This document shows, piece by piece, positions 45,558-53,748 of a stretch of 56,761 bases of DNA. The stretch covers positions 1 through 56,761 of the forward strand of contig CALMZP010000119.1 of assembly GCA_937870635.1 (NCBI GenBank), read 5' to 3'. The notes beneath the pieces are model-generated. The model did no database searches. It worked only from the letters and a program-made list of their open reading frames with translations, and was not told where the DNA came from. This stretch comes from an uncultured Acidobacteriota bacterium. Lineage in GTDB: Bacteria; Acidobacteriota; Thermoanaerobaculia; Gp7-AA8. The position numbers were made by a program, and so were the translations under genes. The stretch's first letter is position 1. Each line of letters begins with the position of its first letter.

Positions 45558-46300
45558 TGCTTCTCGCCCTCTTTCTGATCGAGCTCGCCGCCGGTCTCTA
45601 CCTGTTTCTCCCGCTGGTCGGGCGGCGCAACGCCGGCGTGAAGTTCTATCGCCTCATCCTGCTCCTCGGCGCCGGGCTTTCCGCCGGCGCCGGCGTGGCC
45701 CACATGATGGCGGGGCGGCGCGACCTCGCCGCGGCCGACGCGGCGACGATCGTCGCCAGTGCGCTCCTCTGGGTGGTCCTCCGTTATCCGAAGCGGCTGA
45801 TCTTCCGCGCCGCGTCTCTGATCCTGAGCGGGTTCTATCTCGCGGCGGCGATCTTCGCGTACGACGCCGCCATCGCTCCCCGTCACATGGCCTGGAGCTT
45901 CCTCGGTGCCCTCAGCACGATCGCGCTTCTAGGCAGTGTGAATCTGGCGATGACGCTCGGCCACTGGTATCTGGTGGTGCGCGGGATGCCGATCGAGCCG
46001 CTGAAACGCCTGGCGCTCGCCACGGTGGCGGCGACCGGCTTCAAGCTGCTGGTGGTGGTGATGGCCATCCTGGCCGGCGGGATCTTTCAGGAAGTGGCGG
46101 TCCGGCAGGGCATCTTCTTCTGGATGCGCGCCGGATGGGGCCTCCTCGGCCCGATGGTGCTCTTCCCGATGGTGTGGGGCACGGTGCGCATCCGTTCAAC
46201 GATGGCCGCGACCGGCATCCTCTACGTCGAAGTCGTGGCGGTCGTCATCGGCGAGGTTCTCGGCGGCTGGTTGTCCGCGCTCGTGCACCTGCCGGTATAA
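45557..46300 (+). CDS. Polytopic membrane protein, unknown
   Basis: Protein of 247 aa with about seven hydrophobic helices, some basic inside loops (YPKRLIFRAA) and an His-rich short helix (LAMTLGHWYLVVRGM). GHWYLV resembles a motif in some haem-bearing or cytochrome-like membrane proteins, but I do not claim a family. It is translated from the TGATG overlap with the deacetylase gene; its TAA at 46298-46300 lies inside the TATAAG hexamer of the next gene. Confidence 0.65.
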   Translation: MLLALFLIELAAGLYLFLPLVGRRNAGVKFYRLILLLGAGLSAGAGVAHMMAGRRDLAAADAATIVASALLWVVLRYPKRLIFRAASLILSGFYLAAAIFAYDAAIAPRHMAWSFLGALSTIALLGSVNLAMTLGHWYLVVRGMPIEPLKRLALATVAATGFKLLVVVMAILAGGIFQEVAVRQGIFFWMRAGWGLLGPMVLFPMVWGTVRIRSTMAATGILYVEVVAVVIGEVLGGWLSALVHLPV

Positions 46301-46301
46301 G
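46296..46301 (+). promoter_or_regulatory. -10-like hexamer of the ABC ATPase gene
   Basis: TATAAG, 8 nt, ATG at 46310, with TTGTCC at 46271-46276 (19-bp spacing) as a possible -35. The hexamer overlaps the TAA of the preceding gene. Confidence 0.45.
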
Positions 46302-46309
46302 ATCGCCTC

Positions 46310-47350
46310 ATGGCAGCCGTTCGATTCGACAACGTCGTCAAGCGGTACGGCCCGGTCTCGGTCATCGAAGACCTCTCCCTCGAGATCAAGGACCATGAGT
46401 TCATGGTGCTGGTCGGCCCCTCCGGCTGCGGCAAATCGACCGCGCTCCGGATGATCGCCGGTCTCGAAGACGTCACCGCCGGCACGATCTCCATCGGCGA
46501 CAGCGTCGTCAACGACCTGCAGCCGAAGGATCGCGACACCGCCATGGTCTTCCAGACCTACGCCCTCTATCCGCACATGAGCGTGCGCGAGAACCTCGGC
46601 TTCGGCCTGAAGATGCGAAAGACGCCGAAGGCCGAGATCGACCGCCGCGTCAACGACGCCGCCTCCATCCTCGGCATCACACCGCTCCTCGATCGCAGGC
46701 CGAAGCTGCTGTCAGGCGGCCAGCGTCAGCGCGTGGCTCTCGGCCGCGCCATCGTGCGGCAGCCGGCGGTGTTTCTGTTCGACGAGCCGCTCTCGAACCT
46801 CGACGCCAAGCTGCGCGTGCAGATGCGCGCGGAGATCACGAAGCTGCAGCAGCGGCTCGAGACGACGGCGGTCTACGTCACGCACGATCAGGTCGAGGCG
46901 ATGACGATGGGCCATCGCATCGCCGTGATGAACGCCGGGCGGATCGAACAGGTGGGCACGCCGCTCGAGGTCTACGATCGTCCGGCCACGATCTTCGTCG
47001 CGCAGTTCATCGGTACGCCTCCGATGAACTTCTTTCCCGCGAAGGTGCGCGATGGGCGGCTTGAAGCCGAATCGTTCAGCATCCCCCTCGGACGTTCGAT
47101 CCCATCGACGGACGTTCTCGTGGGCATCCGCCCCGAGAGCTTCCGCGGCTCAGCGGCGCAGATCCAGGCGAAGGTCGAACTGGTGGAGATGGTGGGCCAT
47201 GAAGCCGTCGTCCATCTGCGCGCGGGGGAGATCCCGTTGATCGCCACGTACGAAGCACATCAGGCGCCGAAGCTGGGGGAGACGACCGCCCTCGGCGTGG
47301 ATGTCGCGCGGATGCATCTGTTCGACAAGTCGACGGAAAAGCGAATTTAG
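46310..47350 (+). CDS. MalK/UgpC-type ABC transporter ATPase
   Basis: ATP-binding protein of 346 aa. Walker A is GPSGCGKST, the Q-loop FQTYALYPHMSV, the signature LSGGQRQRVALGRA, Walker B FLFDEPLSNLD, and the H-loop VTHDQ. The C-terminal TOBE/OB region (GIRPESF) marks it as a CUT1 carbohydrate ATPase (MalK, UgpC, MsmK type), one that can serve several permeases. No permease or binding-protein gene of this class is adjacent, so it is an orphan ATPase here. Its TAG (47348-47350) contributes the first base of the 117-bp palindrome. Confidence 0.92.
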   Translation: MAAVRFDNVVKRYGPVSVIEDLSLEIKDHEFMVLVGPSGCGKSTALRMIAGLEDVTAGTISIGDSVVNDLQPKDRDTAMVFQTYALYPHMSVRENLGFGLKMRKTPKAEIDRRVNDAASILGITPLLDRRPKLLSGGQRQRVALGRAIVRQPAVFLFDEPLSNLDAKLRVQMRAEITKLQQRLETTAVYVTHDQVEAMTMGHRIAVMNAGRIEQVGTPLEVYDRPATIFVAQFIGTPPMNFFPAKVRDGRLEAESFSIPLGRSIPSTDVLVGIRPESFRGSAAQIQAKVELVEMVGHEAVVHLRAGEIPLIATYEAHQAPKLGETTALGVDVARMHLFDKSTEKRI

Positions 47351-47466
47351 AAGTGTCCTGGTGTCAGGTCTGCAAAAACAACTTTTCTTCCAATAGTGGT
47401 GTGCGCATTGCGCACACCACTATTGGAAGAAAAGTTGTTTTTGCAGACCTGACACCAGGACACTTC
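47350..47466. repeat. 117-bp perfect palindrome (58-bp arms, 1-nt centre)
   Basis: The arms 47350-47407 and 47409-47466 are exact complements with a single T at 47408 between. It fills the gap between two convergent stop codons (TAG 47348-47350, TGA 47465-47467) and could act as a bidirectional terminator, though it has no U-tract. Its sequence is not related to the GGGCGA or TCACCCTGAG families in this window. Confidence 0.97.
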
Positions 47467-47902
47467 ATTCCGCGCCCGGGGGTGCCTGGCCGTAGACGTG
47501 CCGGTCGTGCGTCGCCAGATCGAATGGCTGCAGCCGCGGATTCGCGGGATACCCCCGATGCACGGCCTGGCAGTCGTAGCAGACGATCACGTCCTTCACC
47601 ATGCGCCAGACGATGTAGTCGAGGATCGTGACTCCGAGGAGCGAGAGACCGTACGTCCAGGGAACGAAGATGGAGCCGACGACGACCAGGGCGATGCCGG
47701 TCTTGCGGTTGAAGTCTTTCTGAAAGTAGAGCTGATCGTGGCCGCACGCGGCGCAGCGATCGATGATCGAGCCCACGGGTGGTGCGGTGACAGGGGAGGG
47801 GGCGCGGCAGTGTTCGCACGGCTGCGACGGCTCGCCCGCTTCGCGGCCGAGCCGCCGCTCACATGCTGTACAGAGGAAATGGACTGAGGCCACGCGGCCC
47901 AC
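47465..47902 (-). CDS. Zinc-ribbon protein with two membrane helices
   Basis: Protein of 145 aa. Four CxxC pairs: CTAC (11-14), CEHC (29-32), CAAC near 50, and CYDC near 108. Two hydrophobic helices (TGIALVVVGSIFVPW, YGLSLLGVTILDYIVWRM) sit between the third and the fourth pair. It probably has a cytoplasmic zinc ribbon at each end. The GTG start is 3 nt after the EF-P stop, so it is likely co-transcribed with efp. I do not recognise its function. Confidence 0.8.
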   Translation of the reverse strand: MGRVASVHFLCTACERRLGREAGEPSQPCEHCRAPSPVTAPPVGSIIDRCAACGHDQLYFQKDFNRKTGIALVVVGSIFVPWTYGLSLLGVTILDYIVWRMVKDVIVCYDCQAVHRGYPANPRLQPFDLATHDRHVYGQAPPGAE

Positions 47903-47905
47903 AGC

Positions 47906-48463
47906 TTACTTCGCGCGCTCGAGATATCGATTTTCAGATGGATCGACGATGATCTCTTCGCCATCCGTGACGAACGGGGGGACCTGGACGACGACGCCAT
48001 TCTCGAGCGTGGCCGGCTTGTACGAGGCGGACGCGGTGGCGCCCTTCACCATCGGCTCGGTCGACGAGATTTTCGCCTTCACGGTCTTCGGCAGCTCGAT
48101 GCCGATCGGGCGCTGCTCATGGAACTGCACCTGAATCTTCAATCCCGGCGCGAGCCACGATGCGGCGTCGCCGAGGTCTTCTTCGCTGATCTCGACCTGC
48201 TCGTAGTTGGAGGTGTTCATGAAGTGGTGCGCGTGACCGTCGGAGTAGAGGTACTCCATCTCGTGCTGGGTGATGTAGGCCGGCTCGATCGGGTCCTGCG
48301 ACCGGAAACGGTGCTCGAACTGGTTACCGGTGCGCATGTTCCGGAGCTTGGCCTGCACCATGGCCCGGAGGTTTCCCGGCGTGTGGTGCCGAAACTCCAT
48401 CACTTTGCATAGGTCACCCTCGAAGATGATGACCTGTCCCTTGCGGATATCGTTGGCCTGCAT
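47906..48463 (-). CDS. efp: Elongation factor P
   Basis: Translation factor of 185 aa that relieves ribosome stalling at proline runs. Three OB-like domains: KOW N-terminal (KGQVIIFEGDLCKVMEF), and central and C-terminal domains ending with the conserved EEIIVDPSENRYLERAK. The tip of the modification loop reads HHTPGNLRA, so the position of the E. coli lysylated Lys is Asn31. The ATG at 48463 is preceded by AAAGGA 11 nt upstream; a much longer in-frame extension exists, but it lacks sequence typical of the family. It diverges from the LivK-like gene. Confidence 0.95.
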   Translation of the reverse strand: MQANDIRKGQVIIFEGDLCKVMEFRHHTPGNLRAMVQAKLRNMRTGNQFEHRFRSQDPIEPAYITQHEMEYLYSDGHAHHFMNTSNYEQVEISEEDLGDAASWLAPGLKIQVQFHEQRPIGIELPKTVKAKISSTEPMVKGATASASYKPATLENGVVVQVPPFVTDGEEIIVDPSENRYLERAK

Positions 48464-48542
48464 GAAGCGGTGAATCCTTTCCGTTAGACTCTGGCGTTCG
48501 AAAACGCGGCATTCTAGTCGTTGATGAGGGGGAACCGGAACC

Positions 48543-49685
48543 GTGAATCGCAAAGCTGCCGTTCTGCTCGCTGTCCTGCTCGCTGCAGGGTGTGGTCCCG
48601 GTCGCGAAGGCCAAACTGCCCCGGAGAGCGCCGAAATTCCAATCGGGGTGTATGGCGCCCTCACCGGCCCCGAGGCCTCGTTCGGGACTTCGACCGTCAA
48701 CGGCGTCCGTCTGGCCGCCGACGAGATCAATGCCGCCGGGGGGCTGCTGGGAAAGAAGATCCGCCTCGTCGTCGAGGACGACCAGGGGCGGGCCGAGGAG
48801 GCGGCGTCGGTGGTGACGAAGCTGGTGACGAGCGATGACGTCATCGCCCTGGTGGGGGAGAACTCCTCCAATCAGTCGCTCGCGGCCGCGCCGATCGCCC
48901 AGGCGAACGGCGTTCCCATGGTCTCGCCGTCGTCCACGAATCCCGCGGTCACGCAGAAAGGCGAGTACATCTTCCGCGTCTGCTTCACCGATCCGTATCA
49001 GGGGAAGGCGCTCGCCGCGTTCGTCCGCGACACGCTCAAAGCGAATACGGCCGCGGTGCTGATCGACAAGAAGAACGATTACTCGGTCGGCCTCGCCGAG
49101 TTCTTCAGCAAGGAGTTCACGGCCCGAGGCGGCCGAATCGTCGCGCAGCAGAGCTATGTCGGCGGCGACGCCGAATTCCGTCCGCAGCTGACCGCGTTCC
49201 GCCGTGCGAAACCCGACATCGTCTTCATCCCCGGCTTCTACACCGACGCCGGCCAGATCGCCATCCAGGCCCGCGACCTCGGCCTCGACGTCCCGCTGAT
49301 CGGAGGCGACGGATGGGATTCCCCGACGGTCATCGAGATCGGCGGCAAGTCGGTCGAGAACTCGTACTTTTCCGATCACTACTTCGTCGGCGACGATCGT
49401 CCGGTCGTGAAGCAGTTCGTCGCGGAGATGAACAGGCGTCACGGAAAGAATCCGGAGGCGACGGCGGCGCTCGGGTATGACGCGCTGAAGATCATCGCCG
49501 CCGCGATCACGCGCGCCGGCTCGCTGGACAGGAAGGCGATCCGCGACCAGATCGCCGCCACGCGCGATTACCAGGGCGTCTCCGGGACGATCACAATGGG
49601 CCCCGACCGCAATCCGATCAAGCCCGTGGCCATGATCAAGATCGAGAACGGGGTCATGAATTTCGCGGGGTGGGTGCAGCCGTAA
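48543..49685 (+). CDS. LivK-like branched-chain amino acid binding lipoprotein
   Basis: Periplasmic binding protein of 380 aa, type I. A lipobox (LLAAGC, Cys about 17) precedes IPIGVYGALTGPEASFGTST and VRLAADEINAAGG, the start of the Leu/Ile/Val family. Ligand-site stretches: ENSSNQSLAAAP, VSPSSTNPAVT. Such proteins deliver amino acids or related ligands to ABC permeases, but the membrane genes are absent here. The GTG start is preceded by GAGGGGGA. Its TAA (49683-49685) is 1 nt from the heptamer array. Confidence 0.92.
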   Translation: MNRKAAVLLAVLLAAGCGPGREGQTAPESAEIPIGVYGALTGPEASFGTSTVNGVRLAADEINAAGGLLGKKIRLVVEDDQGRAEEAASVVTKLVTSDDVIALVGENSSNQSLAAAPIAQANGVPMVSPSSTNPAVTQKGEYIFRVCFTDPYQGKALAAFVRDTLKANTAAVLIDKKNDYSVGLAEFFSKEFTARGGRIVAQQSYVGGDAEFRPQLTAFRRAKPDIVFIPGFYTDAGQIAIQARDLGLDVPLIGGDGWDSPTVIEIGGKSVENSYFSDHYFVGDDRPVVKQFVAEMNRRHGKNPEATAALGYDALKIIAAAITRAGSLDRKAIRDQIAATRDYQGVSGTITMGPDRNPIKPVAMIKIENGVMNFAGWVQP

Positions 49686-49686
49686 T

Positions 49687-49722
49687 TGGACCATGGACCC
49701 TGGACCCTGGACCTTGGATCTT
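49687..49722. repeat. GGACCCT heptamer array between convergent stops
   Basis: Five GGACCCT/GGACCTT units fill the 41-bp gap between TAA 49683-49685 and TGA 49727-49729 of the convergent M16 gene. Confidence 0.9.
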
Positions 49723-49726
49723 TGAC

Positions 49727-52700
49727 TCAGGGCAGCCAGAAATCGCGGCCGTACAGCCGGTGGAGCTTTGAATCCGCGCCTTCGACTTCCCTCAGGTACT
49801 CCTGCCAGGCGTCGAGCTGTTTTTCGGGGCCGATGACGAAGAACACGCCGTCCGGGACCTCGCTCGCCTTCACGTTGTAACCGGGGATGAAGCGGCCGTA
49901 GACGCGGTCTTTGCGATCGAACAGGATGTTGCCGAGGTTCGGGTCTTTCCGGAGCTCGAGGATGGACTGCCGGAATTTGCGAACCATGTCCGGCGGCTGG
50001 TTGTCGGCGAGATCGGCGGCGAGGGCTTCCGCGCGTGACTCGTAGCTCGCGGCCGCGCGGTTTTCGGCGAAGACCTGAGCCACCGCGTAATCTCCGAGCT
50101 TCGGATCGCGAGCCGAGGTTTTGAGCTCGTTGACGACGAAGCGAACGGTCTGGGGGAGTTCCGGCGTTCGCTCGGCGTAGTAGCCCATGCGGCCGCCCGC
50201 GACATTGGCGCGCAGGCCGTTGCTGTAGGCGAGGCCCGCGCCGATGGTCTTGAGGAAGATGCCATGAGCCCCGTACCCCGCGTGAAGGCGCGAGGCGAGA
50301 AAGTCGAGCTGCTTCTGTTTGTCGTTGAAATCCGAGAAGTGCGCGCCGGGCACCGAGGTGACGATGACGCCGCCGGGTTTGTTCGGATTGAAAAGTCCAA
50401 CGTGAACAGGCTTGGTATCAGGCATACGCTGCCGCAATCTCGCGACAATGTGTGGAGCGCGGGCGATCTCGCCCGCGGTTCTTGATTCTGCCGAAAGCGT
50501 CTTCACCAGCTCCCCAAGCTTCGGCGTGAGCGCCTTCTCCATCTCACCCGATCCGACCACGTACGTCCGGGCATTGGCGCGCCGCAGGATGTGCTTCCGG
50601 AGCGCATCGAGGTTCTGCAGTGCGACGGCCGGCGGCGTGAAGAGGTCGTCCCGCAGCGCCTGGACGAGGTAGCTCCAGTCGGCGGCGAGGCTGTCGTCGG
50701 GAATCTCGATCAGGGTCAGGTCGAGATCCTTCAGCAGATCGGTCGCGATCGCATTCGGTGCGGGAGCTGCGATCAATTCCTTGAGCTGCGCGCGGGTCTT
50801 GCCGCTCGCCGCCGCGGCCAGATCGTTGAACCACTTCGTAAGCGCTTCGCGATCGGCCACGGGCGCCTCTTTCAGCAGCCAGCGCAGACGCAGCGCGTTG
50901 TGGGAGCGGGTGAGGAACGAATCGGCCGCGAGGAACGTCGGGTTGTGCTGCATGCGCCACGCGTTCGGCGGGTTCTGGACCCACGATTCTTCCGAGCCCT
51001 GCGTCGTGTTGCGGAGGTTGCTGAGCGCCTGGTCGACCACGTCGCGGATGCGCGGCAGGTTCTCCGGCCGCCAGTCCGGGGCGCTGAGGATGAGGTTCAT
51101 CCAGTCGATCGAGCGCCGCGCTTCGTCCGCCCCGATGCCCGATCCGCGCACGACGAGCTCGAGGCGCTCCGTGCGCGGATTGGTCACGAAGAACGCATCG
51201 AGCGAAAGGATCTCCTTGCGCAGGCGCTCGCTCATCTCCTCGAACGACACCGGTTTGCCGTTCTCGATCACGCCGCTGCGCGAGAGCAGTCCCGGGAGCA
51301 GCGACAGGTAGCGCAGCTGTTCGCGCGGGATGCCGTCGAGACGCAGGGCCAGCCCGGTCATGCCGCTCGACATCGCGTCGAACCGTGAGACGACGAAGGG
51401 AACGCCCTCGACTGATTTGGCCGCGTACTGGAGCGAGTCGTCGAGCGTCATCGGCGGAGACGACACGAACTCCGGCGTCGCGATTTTCTTCGCCTCTTCC
51501 TCGATGCGCGCCGACTCGGCGTCGTAGGCGGCGCGGTAGCGGCGGATCGCATCCTGCTCGTCCGCCACGCCGAACTCCTGCTTCAGTCTCTCGGCTTCTG
51601 CTTTCGCGCGCGCGACGCGCTCCGCGTCCTCGCGCTGGATGAGAGCCGGGCTGGGACGCGCCGCGACGGCGTACGGCACGGTGTTCGTGATCTGCCACTT
51701 CGAGAGATACCGGGTCCAGAAGTTCTTGTTCGTGGCCAGCTGCTTGCGCACGAAATCGAGCTGCGGATTCATCGTCAGAGACTTCTTGAACGACGGCGTG
51801 CGCTCCAGCGCCAGCAGCGCATCCATCCAGCTCGACCCCGACCCTCGGAAACCGAATCCGGGAGGGGAGTTGACGAACTTGGCGAGATCGCGCTCGAGCT
51901 CCGTCAGGCGGTTGGCGATCCGCTCGTTGAATTCCTTCAGCTCCGGCGAGCTGTCTTTGAATGCGGCCACGCGCGCGAGCTCGTCGGTCACGATCTTCCG
52001 GATCTCGGACAGGCGCGCGTCGTTGAAGTTCGACGGAGCGACGTCGGTCATGGCGATGTAGATCGGATGGCCGCCCCAGTCGCCGACATTGCTGAAGATC
52101 TGCTTGGCGCCGATGTCCAGCTTCCTCGTCTTGCTGTCGATGAAGAGCTTGTAGAGATTCGTCGTGGCGTCGCCGGCGAAGTTGTCGAAGAAGAGCTGCG
52201 CCAGGATCTGCTCGCTGAGGTCGAGGTCGCGGTTCGCCGGCCACCACAACCCGATGGGGCTCGGCTGCTGCTCGTTGCGATGCGGATATTCGGTGTACCG
52301 GATCGCACCCGCCGGGGCCGGCTGTGCCTTCGGCAGCGAGTCGAGCGAATGGGCGGGGCGCTTTTTGCCCGATGGATCGACGGTATCGAGGATCTTGTCG
52401 ACTCGCGCGAGGATGCCGTCGATCGGAACGCTCTTCGGGAACGAGGCGATCGTGCCCATGTTGCCGAGGAAGTGCGTGGAGGCGTGGAAATCGCGAATGT
52501 GTTTCGGCTGCATCGTCCGGATGCCCGACGGCTCGCCGCCGGAGTTCATCGCCAGAGGATGGTTCGGTCCGTAGACCGCGTGGCCCGCCGCGCGGAAGAG
52601 CTGCCGGTACGGGTTGCCGGTCGAGCTCACCATCTCGTTGTAGACGGAGCCCTTCTCCTCGAGCCGCAGCGTGCCGTCCGGATTCCGCGTGACGCCGAAA

Positions 52701-53197
52701 TTGCGGACCTCGCGGCGGATCTCCTCATCCGTGTAATTCGGATGGAGCATCGCGTCGAGCTGCCGCTCGAGAAGGTTGAAGAACACGTCGGGACCCGCGG
52801 CGGTGTTGAAGTGGTAGCTCGTCCGCCACTGCTGCGTGAACGCGCTCGAGCCGGACAGCCACATCGTGTCGAGACCGGCGAACGAGCGCCCCTTCGTTCC
52901 CTTGCCGAGGAGAAGGTGCTCCTGGGTGTGGGGCTCGCCCTGGTCGGAGACCGGGATCGAGTTGATCCAGGTGTAGCCCTGCGGAACGGACTCGATCTGA
53001 AGGAGGTCGAGCGTGAACCCGCTCGCGGTGTGGATGAACCGCGCGCCCATCGGCTTCCCGGCATCATCGACGTAGACCGCCTCGACGCGGAAGCCGTTGA
53101 CGTCCTGTCCCTTCGTGAGTTTGTCGAGCTGAGTCTCAGCCGCGCCTGCCTGCATGGTTGCCATCGTGACCGCCAGAGCGAGAAGTCTGTTTCGCAT
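49727..53197 (-). CDS. Secreted M16-family (insulinase-type) metallopeptidase, 1156 aa
   Basis: Large zinc peptidase with signal sequence (LLALAVTMATMQAGA). The first M16 domain has the inverted zinc motif HTQEH (LLLGKG follows), and the rest resembles presequence-protease-like tandem M16 domains (an inactive second pair in the C-terminal half). It degrades peptides in the periplasm. A GGGCGA-family palindrome (50451-50480) lies in frame inside the coding sequence and encodes RTAGEIARAPHIVARLRQR between ordinary M16 sequence. The ATG at 53197 lacks a Shine-Dalgarno, but TACAAT ends 8 nt upstream. The longer frame upstream would only translate repeat DNA. Confidence 0.9.
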   Translation of the reverse strand: MRNRLLALAVTMATMQAGAAETQLDKLTKGQDVNGFRVEAVYVDDAGKPMGARFIHTASGFTLDLLQIESVPQGYTWINSIPVSDQGEPHTQEHLLLGKGTKGRSFAGLDTMWLSGSSAFTQQWRTSYHFNTAAGPDVFFNLLERQLDAMLHPNYTDEEIRREVRNFGVTRNPDGTLRLEEKGSVYNEMVSSTGNPYRQLFRAAGHAVYGPNHPLAMNSGGEPSGIRTMQPKHIRDFHASTHFLGNMGTIASFPKSVPIDGILARVDKILDTVDPSGKKRPAHSLDSLPKAQPAPAGAIRYTEYPHRNEQQPSPIGLWWPANRDLDLSEQILAQLFFDNFAGDATTNLYKLFIDSKTRKLDIGAKQIFSNVGDWGGHPIYIAMTDVAPSNFNDARLSEIRKIVTDELARVAAFKDSSPELKEFNERIANRLTELERDLAKFVNSPPGFGFRGSGSSWMDALLALERTPSFKKSLTMNPQLDFVRKQLATNKNFWTRYLSKWQITNTVPYAVAARPSPALIQREDAERVARAKAEAERLKQEFGVADEQDAIRRYRAAYDAESARIEEEAKKIATPEFVSSPPMTLDDSLQYAAKSVEGVPFVVSRFDAMSSGMTGLALRLDGIPREQLRYLSLLPGLLSRSGVIENGKPVSFEEMSERLRKEILSLDAFFVTNPRTERLELVVRGSGIGADEARRSIDWMNLILSAPDWRPENLPRIRDVVDQALSNLRNTTQGSEESWVQNPPNAWRMQHNPTFLAADSFLTRSHNALRLRWLLKEAPVADREALTKWFNDLAAAASGKTRAQLKELIAAPAPNAIATDLLKDLDLTLIEIPDDSLAADWSYLVQALRDDLFTPPAVALQNLDALRKHILRRANARTYVVGSGEMEKALTPKLGELVKTLSAESRTAGEIARAPHIVARLRQRMPDTKPVHVGLFNPNKPGGVIVTSVPGAHFSDFNDKQKQLDFLASRLHAGYGAHGIFLKTIGAGLAYSNGLRANVAGGRMGYYAERTPELPQTVRFVVNELKTSARDPKLGDYAVAQVFAENRAAASYESRAEALAADLADNQPPDMVRKFRQSILELRKDPNLGNILFDRKDRVYGRFIPGYNVKASEVPDGVFFVIGPEKQLDAWQEYLREVEGADSKLHRLYGRDFWLP
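50451..50480. repeat. GGGCGA-family palindrome inside the M16 gene
   Basis: TGTGGAGCGCGGGCGATCTC and complement GCCCGCGG, in frame within coding sequence. No stop codon or frameshift results. Confidence 0.9.
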
Positions 53198-53205
53198 GGG
53201 GGGAG

Positions 53206-53211
53206 ATTGTA
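53206..53211 (-). promoter_or_regulatory. -10-like hexamer of the M16 gene
   Basis: TACAAT (minus strand), 8 nt (CTCCCCCC), then the ATG at 53197. No Shine-Dalgarno. Confidence 0.45.
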
Positions 53212-53213
53212 AT

Positions 53214-53304
53214 GTGGAGCCGCGGGCGATCTCGCCCGCCGAATCGCGGGCGATCTCGCCCGCCGGTATCACTCTTCCGCGGGCGGGATCGCCCGCGGCT
53301 CCAC
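53214..53304. repeat. GGGCGA-family composite repeat (three units)
   Basis: Three GCGGGCGATCTCGCCCGC-type palindromes, with GTGGAGCCGCGGG at the left edge and CCCGCGGCTCCAC at the right. Its right part encodes the last residues and the stop of the MauE-like gene. Confidence 0.9.
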
Positions 53305-53748
53305 TCGCCCGGCCCACCACAGCTGCGCCACCATCAGCAGCATGCCGAGGTCGCGGAGGATGACCATCTTCATGTCCTGGAGCCGTTCTTCGTGCGTGAG
53401 GTTGGCCGCGCTCTGGTCGAAGCAGCCGCAGTCGATGGCATTGTCGCGGATCAGGTTGAGCGAGATGGCGATGATGAACACGAGCAGCATCGCGGCGATG
53501 ACGTTACGCGCCGCGCTCTTCCAGACGCCGAGGATGAGGGCCAGGCCGGCGAGGAGCTCGACCCAGGGCATGACGAGCGCAGAGATGTTGATCAGGCCCG
53601 CCGGAAGGATCCGGTAGTTGTAGACCATGTGCGCGAACGACGGCGGGTCGGCGATCTTCGGCAGCGCCGCGGCGACGAAGATCGCGCCGAGCGCGATCTG
53701 GACGCGCACGGTCAGCCAGGGATGAGTCAGCGCTTCGCGCGCGGTCAT
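53269..53748 (-). CDS. MauE/DoxX-like membrane protein
   Basis: Inner-membrane protein of 159 aa with four helices, including LGAIFVAAALPKIADPPSFA and ELLAGLALILGVWKSAARNV. It has a CGCF motif in NAIDCGCFDQSA, as in MauE-type proteins that support disulfide or thiol transfer across the membrane. The start ATG overlaps the rhodanese TGA (ATGA), so the two are coupled. The C-terminus VEPRAIPPAEE and its TGA come from the palindromic repeat, so the original end was probably shorter or different. Confidence 0.8.
   Translation of the reverse strand: MTAREALTHPWLTVRVQIALGAIFVAAALPKIADPPSFAHMVYNYRILPAGLINISALVMPWVELLAGLALILGVWKSAARNVIAAMLLVFIIAISLNLIRDNAIDCGCFDQSAANLTHEERLQDMKMVILRDLGMLLMVAQLWWAGRVEPRAIPPAEE

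Noticed and set aside
48464-48871. 136-residue N-terminal extension of EF-P
   Set aside because: EF-P starts MQANDIRKGQ in this family. The extension is antisense to the LivK-like gene.
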